This document shows positions 25,801 to 40,800 of a stretch of 64,000 nt of DNA, one piece after another. The stretch covers positions 64,397,137-64,461,136 of the forward strand of contig CM051032.1 of the NCBI GenBank assembly GCA_027627225.1, in the 5' to 3' direction. Source of the DNA: Congeria kusceri. Its lineage: Eukaryota > Mollusca > Bivalvia > Myida > Dreissenidae. A model generated the notes under the pieces. The model ran no database searches and was not told the DNA's origin. It saw nothing but the letters and a program-made list of their open reading frames with translations. The position numbers were made by a program, and so were the translations under genes. Position 1 is the first letter of the stretch; every line of letters starts with the position of its first letter.

Positions 25801-28800
25801 ACCTCATGGACAGCTCACAACAGTTGTTCTACCAGAAATACACAAACAAGTATGGGGGTGTTGTTTGTTTGTGGCATATATAGTTCAATATTTGGTCAAT
25901 ACAACAATTTTCTGTTATCAGAAAAGAACATTTATTCAACTTAAGCATTACAAGATTATCGTCATGATCAAAATGTATCATAAATCGTTAATAATCCTTT
26001 ATTTTTACCGTTTTACATAAAACTGCAATGCAGGTATTATATTGCAATAAACATTTTAGTAATTTGTTTCGGAATATAGAAATACTACGTATTATACTTA
26101 ACAAAAAACAACAACAGCCGTTAAACATTATAAACTATAGATCTAGTTATCAGTAAGTCTCTTATTTCTCAGTATGTTTAGAATGCTCGTCTGTAATGAC
26201 AGCCCTATCCCAATTGTCGTCAAAGACGGACAGAAACGCAAAAAAAACAGCCATCTTGATTGTTTTCAATGTGCGTATAGTATATTTTCATTGTTTGCAT
26301 GTTTGTACAGGAACGAGATGACGTCATCGTGTGTTGGCAGTGAGCGCCTATCGACCACCCTTGCTGGATACGTCATGTGCACAGCGGAAACTGTGAGGAC
26401 GGGGGATATTCTCGCGGTAAGCATACGTCATGTGCACAGCGGAAACTATGAGGACGGGGGATATTCTCGCGGTAAGCATACGTCATGTGCACAGCGGAAA
26501 CTGTGAGGACGGGGTATATTCTCGCGGTAAGCATACGTCATGTGCACAGCGGAAACTGTGAGGACGGGGGACATTCTCGCGGTAAGCGAACCGAAGTGTT
26601 GTCAGGATTGACATTACATGATGTGGCAAGTATGTGATTGCATGATGTGGCAAGATTTACTGTATGACCGGTAGTTATCGCGTATCGAAATTTTCGCGGA
26701 AATCTAAAAAAAAATGGCGTTCTAAATGTTCCCGATTGTCTTTTCGAAATGTGTACAAATACTTTATAGATCTATATGAATATTTTGCGACTTAATTTTT
26801 CTTTGTTACAAATTGTTGGTTCCATCTGCAAAAATGCGTGTAAATAACACGACAACGACAAAAAAAGGTATACGGTTGTTGAAAGTGTTATTCTGTGGTA
26901 CGCATAGCAAGCAGTCTTTGCACAGTTTCGTGAAAGATTTGGGTAGTATACTGACGTATATTAATTAATATGCAGTGGAGGTATTTGTTTTCGAAACTGT
27001 GTTTATATTAAATAACGTCATCATTTGCAGCAGCCGCATCACCATCGACATCATCATCAACAACAACAGCAACATCATCGTTCTTAGTCAATTTTGCTGA
27101 TATTTTGCAATAAAAATACAGGTTTGGTGATTGTAGGACAATGCGTTCTTTGCAATATTGCAAACTGCAAGGTACAGTGTTCGTAAAGGTCACTTGTGTA
27201 AGTCACTTTAACTGTAGCCTGTGGATTTAAAAATGTATCCTATTCAGGTCCTTGTCGAACAATATGCATATGAGGCGTGTCGTGGGAAAACCGGGCTTAA
27301 TGCATGTGCGTAAAGTGTCGTCCCGGATTTGCCTGTGGACTACTTTCCGCCTACAGTGGACTTATGTTTAGAAGCGACTTACCGTTAATACCGTTAAAGC
27401 GGAAAGTGCCGTCCTGGATTAGCCTGTGCGGACTGCACAGGCTAATCCGGGACGACACTGTATGCACTAAGCCCAGTTTTCCCACGACACGCCTCATATA
27501 GTTTCGAGATATTCTGTAATTCCTTCATTCCAACATAAAATACAGCAGCAAATTACTAAAGTTTCTAGGGCAACGTCATACACATCGACCTTTTATGTTA
27601 CGATTTCCAGTGATTTTTATAGGTAAATATCAGTGAAATAAAATTGGTAATTCAATGTTGTAAAAAGAAACAGTGAAAATAACCAGTCTGGAAGTTTACT
27701 GGTTCCTGATTTAATACAGTAAATGAAACGGACCGTCAACCGAATGCCGGACTCAAAATTGTTGATTGACGTCATTATTTTGGCGTCATGACGTTATGAG
27801 TCCCGCGATATTTAACAACTAAACCGAATTAGATAGCAGCAATTAAATGTAAAACACGGTGAAATAAACAACAACATAAAATGAAAAGAAAATTTGTTGA
27901 TTTGCTACTCGTGAAAATATCATTTAATGTGAATACTCATGAAATAAAATAAGATCAGCAAATATCCTCTAGCTTTCCATGTACAGCCATTGTTAATAAT
28001 ATTATGTGTTTATATACGTCGTACTTGGCTTTTTTTAATACTATAAGCTATTAAAATTGACTTATCCATTTGTTTGAATGTTATTAACACGACAAATAGT
28101 CTGAATTTAAAACAAATACTGGTTGTAGTATTCTTAAAAGATGCAGTTTCACGGTTTTGGCTGTGAAAAATGATTATAATAAATAACAATTTGAATACAC
28201 ATGATTGGAATTAATAAAGTGACTTTTTCATGTTCTATCATGTTCATTTATTGTTCATATTTCAAGGCTGAAAAGCACATTGTCTGTTCAAAGTTAAAAT
28301 TTTGACGCATATCTGTCTTTTTATTTTATTTGCTACCTTGTAGACATTCCTTAGTTATTTTTTTTTACACGAAAATTCTTAATAAATATCAAAATAATTA
28401 TGCTTTGCAACCAAAACAGCATAACAGACAAAACTTTTTTTGATATATTCTACAAATTCCTGTTTAAAATTTCATTTTTTATACAAATGTTTTCCAACTT
28501 CAATCTGTGAAACTGTCCCTTTAAAATATGTACATAACATAACGGGACTTTAAAGGGGGTTATTTACAATTTTTCGTATTTTTGAAAAATGTTGTTTGTT
28601 GTCTTAACTGCAAAAAAGAGACTTCTGGACAAAAACAAAAACAAATAGTACATAAACAAAAAAATAACAGTGAAAAAATGCCTTCGCAGGAGCTCTAACC
28701 TACAACCGTCGGGATATAAATCTGTCACTGTAACCACTCGGCCATTCAAAGTTACAATCATATAAATGAACTTTTCATCTATTTGTCGTTTTGGGATCGA

Positions 28801-31800
28801 TGACAAAAATTTTGAAAATTGTCCATTTGCCTGTCTGTGAACATGTCCCTTTAAAAAGAATATGCTCACTTGTATGACATGTGACGTATGTTTGTGATTT
28901 CAGGACGATCGGTTCCCAGACGGGCTTGCTGTGGGCGGTGAGAAGTGTCAGTCTGTCATGGGTCTTCCAATCATCAAAGGTGACGGCACATTAATAGGTA
29001 CAAAAGGAATCCGGGTCCGTTTGTCCGTTCGTTCTAAACCTCTTCGCCATCTATTCCGTTCGCTTTGAGTCCATTCGCCCTTTTTTGGTTTCTGGGTATG
29101 TCATAATGTGTGGAAATGTATTTGCTCATGAAGGTATTAGATACAACCGGTATTATATGACTGGAGTTTCTTGAAAGGACGTTTCCACAAAATCAGCTTC
29201 AAATACCGAAAACAATACATTGTATGTGTATGTTCGGCACTAAGTAGCTCGGCTGTCTTGGAGTGTACGCTCTTTAAAAGTTGTGAGTTAGGTTTTTTTT
29301 ATATTGTCTGCGATTTTCTCATTAATCATTAGCTTGCTGTGAGTACATTTCCCTCGCATGAGGTTTCGCGTAGTCCGTCATTGACTGGAGTTTGCTCGAG
29401 GCGAGCCTGAATATCGGTGAGCTAAGACTGTTACGTAGTAAAAGTTGCCCGTCCAGCGCAGAGTAGATAAGAGGTTAGACTTATTTTAATCTCTAAAAAA
29501 AACCTGCTGAAACAGTGTATGAAATGTAAAGGCCGACAAATTCTTTGTTCTTATTTTATCTTACCAAGTTACCATTGGGAGAATTACTGTCTTCAGCAAG
29601 ATCAAAATGGCAAGCACTTTATACAAGGAGCAAAGTAGGAACAAAGTAACATTATATACGATGAATTCGATATTTGACAGAAACGACTGCGTCAGTCTAA
29701 ACCGAGGTATAAACAAAATGAGACGCTACATTATTAACTAGAAAGCAACAAAGCACCCGGAGGACGTAGACCTCCGCTATGATAGGTAACCAACTTAACC
29801 ATTGAATTTTGCAATGATAGGTTACCACCCTTGGCCCATTTCCCAATAATAAAGAATCGTTTAAACGATGTCTGGATCCAGACGGTGATCCAGATCGCAA
29901 CACAAAATCATTTGTTCTATTTCCAATCTTCCCTGAAAAATTAATGCATATCCGTTGATAACTTTTGCGCAATGAGGTTTGCGCAGAAGAACACAAAATA
30001 ATTGTTGTTGGTTTACGCTTACATCTCCAAAAATCTAGGGGAGTTTGTGTGCGTGTGTGTGTGGGGGGGGGGGGGGTACAAAATAGGTGTGTGTGGGGGG
30101 AGGGGGGGGGTTAAAAAATAACTTTTTTTCTTTTAACGTTTTTTTGGCGCGGCATATTCACCACACAGTTTAGTTATATTGGACTGCATGTAAAATATTT
30201 GAACGCCTCCAATCAAAGAAACTGTACTTGTCGGTATGGCATTTCCAAGAGCGCCGCGTCTGTCTCACGAGGACTTATTCGAAATGTTTGCTTATTACCG
30301 AAAAGCTGCATATTAGCGATAACTGCTCTTTTTACTGAAAGTCAGAGGAAGTTAATGATCCATAAAAAAAAACTTTAAGGGTCGGCAGAAAAAAATGGGG
30401 GAGGGTGGGTCGGGTAAGCGGAAACAAACTACTAAGTTACGCCTCAACAGACGGTAAAGGTAAGAACATTAGGCCAGATCTTTTTTATCTGTTGGTTCTC
30501 GGGCATGTCCGGTTGGAGCAGGGGGAAAAAAAACAACAACAAAAAACAACAACAACACAAAATTGAGTAAATTAATGACTAGAATTTCACAAATGGAAAT
30601 GGGCATTGATATTAAAATCTTAATGCATTATTACTTACAAAAATCATATTACACATCATTAACTTCACTACATGATAACCATGACATTACTATTTTTTTG
30701 CATTCCATGTAACAGGTTGAAACCATTTACAGGGTCATTTTTATGATATCGGTTACATTCTACAAATTTATATTTTTTTGCTTGTTGGACAAAAAATCGG
30801 ATCGGCGGAACCGAGAACCAAGAAATAAAAAAAAATTCTCGCCTTATTCTCTAACCGCTTATGGCTTTACAATGTCAGTTTCAAAATAAATTAAAACGGA
30901 AATACCCACCACTGAAAATGTGAACAGGTGTTGTTATGGTGACATGCATAGAACAATAAATACATGTGTAGATCTAGATACTGATATCTCACCTCATACA
31001 TAAGTGGCGCGATCTGATTTTGTAAGAGCGGTCACATGACCATGGGGTATTTTCAATATACCATGGGTATATTTCAATACCCCACAGAAGTCTAATGACA
31101 CAGTCTAATGACGTCATTTTGTTAATTTTCGTGACGTCATTGTTTGTGTTTCGTGTTATTTGAAAGTTTTTCTTTCGTTAATTTCAAGTGACATCAATTA
31201 AAAGAAACCAGTGAAAGGTAGTCGGTGAGATATATTAGTTGCACTGTAAGTAATTGAGGGTGTATGGGATATGTACATCCTCAGTGGTTTCATACCATAC
31301 GAGAGCGAAGTGTATACCCCATACACACTCAGTTACTAACAGTGTTACTAATATTGTATTATGTTGTCTTCGAGACATGTTTTCCAACTGTTCAGCTGAA
31401 ACTGTGAAACATTCCTGAGTGCAACATGTTTAGCGAAGTCACAGGCGAAACTGTCAGCTTTGATTGTGACAGTGCCAAAATATGTATACCAAACACACTT
31501 TAATATTGGTACGTGAGATCTCCGCAATTTTAGAAATTAACACTTTTTAGTGACACCATCATTATCGATTGTAGCAAGAGAACAGTTGTTTTTTGTGTTT
31601 TTTTGCCGCTTGTGCGTCACTTAGTTGACCTGCGTAGTCTTGCAACTACTATATGTTAATAACGAACATATATTAGTAGTGTTAAATGGTCGGAATTTAT
31701 ATTTGGAATATACCTAGCCCGTTGTAAGAGAGATTGATACGTATTGTTTGTACGTTTCGCTGGCAATAGTGTATTCGTCTTAGCATACTAAACAGTACGT

Positions 31801-34800
31801 AGTTATAGTTGTAATGAATTCAGTACACGTATCTGATAGCAAACGGGTTCCCTTGTTCAATGTCGCTATGTATCATTTTATAATGGTGGAATAACACATG
31901 TTCAACAAAGTCACAGGTTATTGAACTCCAGCAAGCCTACATAAGAATACATGAATCTGTATACATATTTATGTAATCATATTATAATAATGTCCTAATT
32001 ATTGCTCAGATATTTGATGTGTTATTGAACTCTACCATAATATGTATACGTATGTATGCATTTATGTTATGATGAATGCCTTATTGATGTTCCACTATTT
32101 CAGGGTTTATTGAACTCTACAGGAAGTTGGATACATTGTATATATCTGTGTGTGTGTTATTATGTTCAACAAGTTAAGGTGTTATTGAACTCTACCGGAA
32201 TGTGTATACATATATATGTAATGATGTTCTTGTAATGCCCGATTAAATGTTCCAATATATTTCAGGTGTTATTGAACTTTACCGTACATATCTATGTGTG
32301 TTATGTTCTAGCAATGTCTTAACTAATGTTTAACAATTTCAGGTGTTATTGAACTCTACAGAAATGTGGGAGGTGGGATATTTACCGTGGACGATGAAGA
32401 GGTGAGAATATATACATGTGCATTTTTCTTATCACATTTAAAGGGACAGTTTCACAGTTTTCTTTCACATTTAAAGGGACAGTTTCACGGTTTGAGGTTG
32501 GAAAAACATTTTTCTAAAAACGGTATTTAAAAACAGGAATTTGTAGAATCTACGAAAAAATATATTGTGTGTTATGCTGTTTTGGTTGCAAAACATAATT
32601 ATTTGGATATATACTTTGCATTTTTTTAATAAAAAAAAAACTAGGTTATGTCCACTATTGTAGGACATATATCTTGAAAAATAGCAGTCAAAACTTTAAC
32701 TCTGCACAAGCAATGATGTTGTTTTTTCAAACATTGAAATATGAACAATAAATGTATTGTAAAACATAAACAAGTAGAGTTTTAGAAAATTACTTCTCGC
32801 AGCCAAAAACTTTGAAACTGCCCCTTTAAGGTACATTACTATAACATTTGTTATAGAACATTAAAACACATGTCGCAGTGGTGTAATGGATATGGAGCTC
32901 GCCTTGCGAATGACCTGTCTCAAATACACTAAGAACTGGTTCTACCCAGGAATCGGACTCGAGAGTGTCTCCGATAAACCTGAGACTGTTGATACACTCG
33001 AGCTTAAATAAATATAGTTAAACTAACGAAAGTTATGTATTTTGTGTATTCGGTTTATTAAACCACTTGGGCTAACGCCCTCGTGATTTAATTAATACGC
33101 ATCAGAACTCCAAATCGTAATTTATTAGCCGATAAACAACTCTAAATCGAACATTATTTCTTAAACAAAAGGTTTTCAATCATAAAGCATTACGGATTCA
33201 ATTCAAATTGAAATTAATTTTTTATTTTAAAAAGGACGCAAAAATTTTATCAAGATATCTTAGCGTTTGTTGACGTTGATTTTGTTGCTGGCGATGTTGT
33301 CTTTGTTTTTGTTTGTCATTAATTACATGTATTTACAGATCAGACACATTAACCTGACACCGACCTTTATGCATGAATATGATACAAATCCGTTACGATG
33401 AATATATTAGTTTCCATATTGGAATCGAGTACATTCTACGTAAGCTTATTTCTTACTGAAAATATTGCTCTGGTATTAGGGAACACGTGAAACACGTGCA
33501 CGAACAAAACCCGAGTATACATGTAGGTAATAATTCAAGCACGTAATATATGCTAAAAAGGTTCATGAGTGTCGGGTTAATGCGTCCGAGCTATACCAAG
33601 CAGTACATGTATTTAAACGTTGGAGTGACACATTATTGCATATGATATATAATTGTGATATATTCATTATTTTGTTGTTTTTTTTATTTACAAAGTAGTT
33701 AGTTTTTATCATACATGTGTATAATTGTATGTAGTTTTATTTATTATTATAAATCCCTTTTTCAGTCTAAATTGTAATTGAAATATGAATCTCTATCAAT
33801 ATTGCATAGTGTAATGGTTTGTGTATGACATGTATACGTGAGTTTTGACAAATGATGGTTGGTACAACATATGCACGTAAATTTCTTTATTATTTTAGAT
33901 TGTAATTGAAATATGAACCTTTGGCATAATTTCATAGAATGATGGTCTGTATATGAAATTTATACATATATTGTTACAAATGATAGTAAGTATAACATAA
34001 TACTTATGTGGCGTTTCGTGGGAAACCCGGGCTTAATGCATGTGCGTAATATGTCGTCCCGAATCAGCCGTGCAGGCTGATCCGTGACGGCACTTTCCGC
34101 TTTTGTGGTATTTTCTGTTTCAATGACGTCTCTTCTAATCATAAATCCCCTGTAGGCGGAAAGTGTCGTAACGGATTCGCCTGTGCGGACGACACTTTAC
34201 GCGCATGCATTTAGCCCGGTTTTCCCACGCCACGCCACGTATCTTTCTATATGACTGAATATTGTTGGTTTCTTCGTGGATGTTGGTTTCTTCGTGGATG
34301 TTGTAGGTGGCGATATCAATGCTAATGTGGGCCGATGTTTGTGTAGAATATGTGGAGGTAATGAATCTGCAGCTAGGATCATATATAGCCAGGGGCGTGC
34401 CCGGGCATACGCACGTACGCACGTTCGTACACTTACTTGAAAAGTAAAAAAAAATTAAACCTGCTTAAGAAGTCTTTCAAATGAAAAAAAAAATGTTTGT
34501 AAAACTCTTCTATGGACATGTGTGCACAAGTCTGTTCTCAAATTAATGTAAAATGTTTGCATATGGAATACTTTATAAGAAGATCATATTAAGTGTTTAA
34601 CATATTTTGATCTTAAGTTAAGACATGTAGTCTGTTCTTTTTACCACATGTAAGTACCCTGTAAACTGCTCCGCCAACTCCGCCACTCTTCACAAAAAAA
34701 AATGCACATGACATCCCCGATTCGACCTCAGGTACGCCCCTGATAGCAACCCGTATCTAGCATTATACATAGATGTATCCCTGTATAGCATTGTAGCGGA

Positions 34801-37800
34801 TATGCGTATGGGAAAGCTTGGCTAGAATATGTGTGGATTTGCTAGGCATCATATAAAGTAATTGTAGCATTAAATATAGAATGCAGTAACTACCAAATCT
34901 ACACGCAGATACCGAGAATTGCAAAACTGTTGAGATACCATTAACTAAAAAGGTATATTTAATTAAAGTAAACAGCTTTTTTGTTTCATTTATTTAAATA
35001 TTATTTATTTGGAGTATAATAATTAGTTAACTACACTTATAATCGATAAATAACCTCTATTTAAAGCTACAGTCACTTTCGTACCGCATTCACACGTTGG
35101 TAACAAAACCTCTTTTTTTCTAGAACAAAACAACCGATATTATGACTCTTGCATATTTCCCCGGTTTGTAGACACTGCATTACTGCAAAGTTTACCGTAT
35201 GATTTAAATTAAAATGTATACATTATTAGTTTAGATATATTCACCATTAGTTTACATTATTACTGAAAAAATGTGGCCTTAATGGAGCTATAACACAATC
35301 AGAATTACATACACAGCTGGTTGTGATGGAATTTACTTCGGCTTACATGTAAATGCGCGAAATGTGCTTTGGTTAATTAACAAAATAGCCATGCATTACC
35401 ACAGGCTGCGCGTTTGCGTAAATTACAAAAAATAGAAGAAAATTATGGACTCAAAGCTCCGCGTCTCTCAAAATTCCACTTACTGTATTTTACATCCATT
35501 TAGTACCGGTAATTCTCGGGAAATATTCTAAAAAAATAAATATTAAAAACCTTTTTTTGCGTGAAACACACAATTGTTTTCAAAGTTTGACGTGATTGTG
35601 CATATTTAACCCTCTCTGTCCAACGGAAAGAAGTTCAATGAATGTGTCCGCTCACTAACACTGCTGAATCTCTTACTATTTCATCCTGTACATCATACAG
35701 AACGTGTAGGTGCTCCACTTTCCTTTTGAACGATTCCTTTTTGTTTTGCTTTGTTTTTTCTCTCCTTTAATATGATATTTTCTGCATCATGGACGCCATT
35801 TGACTACAGTTTATCTACCAATACGTTCATCTACCGAACGTAGTCTAGTGGTAACGCACTGGCTTCACAACCCAGGGGTCGCAGGTTCGAAACCCCGATA
35901 CACCCTAACCTACTAACTCGTCTTTCGCACGAGCTATTAAGCCGAGGTGTAGTGTACTAGGTGCTTCACACCGGGCACTAAAAGACCCAGGATCACCTCT
36001 GGAACGGTCCCCGTAACCCAACTAACAAGTCTTCGGGTAGGGGGTGCGATGGCCATATGGGAGAGAATGCCGGTGCACTCGAAAAAAATGTACTGCACAC
36101 ATACCGAACGTTTGCGGTTGTCCAAGCACGTGTGTGCGATTAAGCCATGCATTACAGCTGCGTCAAGCAAGCTGAGCAGCGTTTTTATTGTTTGTACATA
36201 AGTGTCTTTGAAATCTTATTTTTGTATTTTCAAGAGAGCGATGTCCATTTTAATGTGGGGATGCCTAATGGTGCACTACGCAGAGGTATTTACCCGCATG
36301 CTGATATTTTGTAAAGTTGGATTACCGATGGCAAATATCATGTTTGATTAAACATCAATCACATCGAATTAATGCATTATTGAGCTAATAATACGTTAAA
36401 ATTTCGTTATTGCTCAATGCATTCTTCTGTTTTGTATTTCAAATTCGCAGATTAATATTTTCTTCAATGTTCAAGAGACCGGATTTGCTTGCAAAAATCT
36501 GATTGTTTGAAATTTACATATTCAAACTAAAAATAAATTACTTACGGTCTCCAACTACACTTTCGGAATTGCAATTCAATATATCTCATTTTAGCATTCA
36601 CCCAGTCATGAAAGATTTGGCTATTTGTACTCAATAATTTTGTTATAAAACCTATTTATCCATAATTTATATAATATGGATATTCTTCTACAAAAATGTA
36701 TTCAATACAATGGACCTAGTTTAAATTACTTTTTTTTCGATAATTTTAAGCCATAATCCAACTTTAAGTAAACGTAATGTCACAGTATCGCTATTGTTTG
36801 TATGTACATGATACATGTAAATGTTTGCATCCCTTGTCGAAATATTCCCTTGAAAGAATTGGCTATAACATTGTGCGATTTGAAGTTCAGTGGGTCTGGC
36901 AGTCAGGTATGTTATGATATTTTCATAATATGTTTTCGAATTCCTGTCTACAAGTGTATATCGAGGGTTGAGTGTGAAACCGTTGTATCTGCTTAACATT
37001 TCTATATCAGAGACAATAGTTTCGAGCTCAACACTCGATTATTATGTTCGATTTGAACACGTGTATACGTCATATCATATGTATTTATGCACCCATATAG
37101 ATCTTTTGCTTGTAAAATTGTCACCGTTTCTTGCCATACTTTGTGACTATCGTGTGACCGTTGTGTGAACTGACATGAGTTTGCACGTTATTCACACGTT
37201 ATCGGCACTCGCTGGCTTTTTAAAGACGTTCGCAACAAAAAGAAAATAAATGAGTTAATTTTTCCGTTAGCTTCATTATTTCTTTACTGTATAAAGGTTA
37301 CAATATACTAATTTCTTTCAATTAATATAAATCTGTGTAAGTCATTAGGTTCCAGTCAATGGTTGAAATTTCATAAAGCATTATAATAATCAAAAACACA
37401 CGTATGCAATGTATTGCCAAACAAATTAGTTAAAAAAGATACATAAAAATATATACATTCTATTTTGGCAATTGATACGTTGTTTACGTAAACACGAAAC
37501 ATGAAAAAGGCTACACAGGTACCCTATTTGAAGTCCAATATTTCCCAAACAAGTTCGGTGACCCATTCTTTTTATTAATGTTTTGGTGTAAGTATGCATT
37601 GGTGCATGTATGTGCGAAAACTTAAGAAAATCTGTCGTTTGGAACAAAATATATTGATGCATAATAAATGACGTTTCAGAAGGTATTATTAGTACCCATT
37701 TGACCTACTTCAATGTCCAGTCAAATTCATTATTTTAACAGTAATTGTAGGCAGTGTTTTTATTACCATAATACACTTGTTTATTGCCAAACAAGACATG

Positions 37801-40800
37801 TGAAATCATCAGTTGAAAGAACCATAACCTTGTTTGAAAAAGCTCTCTTATATACTTTAAACATTGATAAAAAATCCAAACAGAAAAAAGGGGCTTCGAC
37901 AGGTACCATATTCAAAACCCCCAATTTCCGAAACAAGGCCGGTGACCCCTATTTGTTAAGACTGTTTTAGTTTCAGCATACAATGACACATATATATGGA
38001 ATTTTTTAACAAAATCTGTCGTTTGGAACAAAAGATATTCGTATATTTGATTATTTATTGACGTTTTAAAAGGCATATTAAATGCATAATTAACCTCTTT
38101 AAGAGTCCATTAAAAGTCATTTTTTAAATCGTAACTACAGATAAAGCGCGTTTTATCATAAATCTGCACTTGTATATTGCCAAACGAAACATTAAACAAA
38201 GATGCATTAAAAAACCTTGTTTGAACATGAACGCTTTATATAATTGAACACTGCTAGTCACTCAAACTGAAAAAAAGGCTTCGGTAGGTACCGTATTTAA
38301 ACCCAAATATTTCCGAAACAAGGCCGGTCACCCCTATTTTTCAAGACTGTTTTAGGATACATTGACACGTGTTTGTGCAAATTTTTAAGAAAATCTGTCG
38401 TTGGATGAAAAATGGAAAAAAAATTGTTGAGAACGTCTTTAACAGGACACGTCTCAAGAATTCTTATAAAGCTCTGAAGAACTTATGACCTTTTTACAAG
38501 TATGTAGGCGTTCATATTTCGTTTGCATTGACTGGCTGGTATTTGACATCTATGACGCTTATTTCTCTATGAGAATATTACAGCAGTTTCATTTCACCTG
38601 AGACATAGGCGTATCGTACATGTCACACCCACGGAAACTGCTGTACATGTACGCCAAAGCGTATTGCCATTCTAATGTTACCATAGTTAATCCCACACAA
38701 AAATTTCTTTAAATGAGGTGTGTTTTGGGAAAATCTGTTTAAATGCAGGTGCGTAAAGTGTCGTACCGGATTAGCCTTTGCAGTCCGCACTGACTGATCC
38801 AGGAACACACTGTCCGCTTTTATGGTGTTCTCTGTTTCAGGAAAGTATCTTCTAAACATAAATCCACTGTAGGCGGAAATTGCTGTCCTGGATTAGTCTG
38901 TGCGGACTACACAGGCTGATTCGGGACGGCACATTACGCGCATGCCTTAAGCCCGGTTTTCCCACGACACACCTCAAATGCTTTTCTGTAAGTCGCAACG
39001 CGATATTTAATATATGTTATTTCAGCAACTTCAAGCGTTATGCAAGAACATGCTTTAGGTTAATTGTTAACCGTCTTGAATAAAAGGGGAATGAATTGAC
39101 GCATGTATAAAGTATACGTATTATATTCAAACTTAAGAAGTCTGCTTTTCTCCGATTCAAACCATGAATTCTTTTCATAAGTACCAGTGTCCATAGTGTA
39201 CTTATTAACAATTCCGTATAGCAGTATATAGAAATTTGAAAACCTGTACGTTATTGTTAAAGCATTGTCCTCCGAGATTACGCCAGTGACATATCGCATA
39301 TCGTCTTTATTTGTCCATTATTTCAGCGCCCCTCCCCCATTGTAAGACATCGCACATTGTATTAAATGACCCACCTTGTTCACGTCAGCATGAATGTTGC
39401 TAAGCAACCGTTTCTGTCACTTGGTATATTGTGATTGTGCGACCATTTTTTGTTATTCATCGATTTCTGTGATCGCAATATTGGTGATGTGTATTTGATA
39501 AGCTTCATGATTAGATCGCGTTTGCTTACTTGGTTGTGAAAATGAATGTTTTCCTTTTTTCGAGGCATACTGCTGTCCTTCACATTCATGGCACCTTTGC
39601 AGTATTACAATATCTTGTTTTACGCTGTGCACACTTCCAATATTACTGATCGTTGAATGTGAATTATTTACGCCGGTTGTATTCATTACAAAAATTAGGG
39701 CATACTTAGCATATTTTGAGATTTGATTTTATAACTGCTGTCCGTCTGTATTCTAAACATTAGTATCTTTTAATGATGGAACTTCAAGTTTCGTCCACAT
39801 TCCTATATTAACTTACTTTTAATTATATACTTTTTAAGTATATTTTATTATACCACTACTACCTTTTTATAACCGATGATTTTTATTCCTCTTCTACATA
39901 CCCGAAACTACATTACTTTTTACTGGAGTGACGGTTACGAGTACGAATAGTGTAATATTCGTAACTGTTTATTTATCAAGCTTGCATACAGTGTTTTTTT
40001 TTTCAATTTTTACGAGCAGTTTATCATCTAGTCGACTAGTCTGTTCATTTTCCATTTTATATTGGCACCAATAGCAGTGTTCAGTCTCGTTAACCGTTTT
40101 TATACGATTACCGACTTCATTGTCCTCTAATTTCATTTATGGACTGAACATTGGACTGAGACCTTTAGGTCTCTGCCTTTTTCCAATACCAGTTGTTTCG
40201 AGATGGCGACGTAGTGCACCATTTCCTTTTTATCGAGTCTTTGGCATATGCAATTCGTGTTTTGGTAGAAAGGTAATCGATGCCATAAAGTTGATACCCA
40301 TTTAAACGATTGCGTGCGGTATTTCTATTTCACATACTGTCGGGAATTATAGTTGCGATATATGTTTTTAATAGAGTTTTTTAAACTGAATCTTAGTTAT
40401 CATTAATGGCGTTTGGATTTTTGCACGTTCTGCCAGTAACTGTGACTTTATTTAAAACGATTTCTGGATTTGTTCACGTAAGTATAAATATTTCATCCAA
40501 ACCGGAGTCAGTCATCTGTTAATTTCTGTAAATGGTAGAAATATTTAGCTTTTATTAAAAGCTTAGATAATGCAACAGTTGTATTAAATTCCTGTTGTAA
40601 TACGTACGTCAGTATTGTTCTAATACCGTTTGTACGAAAAGACTGGGTAGTTATATATAAAAAGGGTTACACGCATATTTGAAGTTGTTTTTTTTTTTTT
40701 TTTTTTTGTTTTGTTTTTTTCGTTGTTTTTTTTTCTATCTCGGAGCACCTGCATAGTAATTACGCGCTTTGTCTGTCGTTCTTGTTGGCTACTTTTCTGT

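Noticed and set aside
35838..35910. Functional tRNA-Val gene
   Set aside because: A and B boxes and a CAC loop are present, but the acceptor stem does not pair and the same head-body unit is dispersed, so it is a SINE.
36841..36906. Candidate missing exon between exons 8 and 10 (acceptor ...cttgaaag, donor CAG|GTATGT)
   Set aside because: Stop codon in the required phase and no GAF similarity; the 51-bp exon at 34307 fits exactly.
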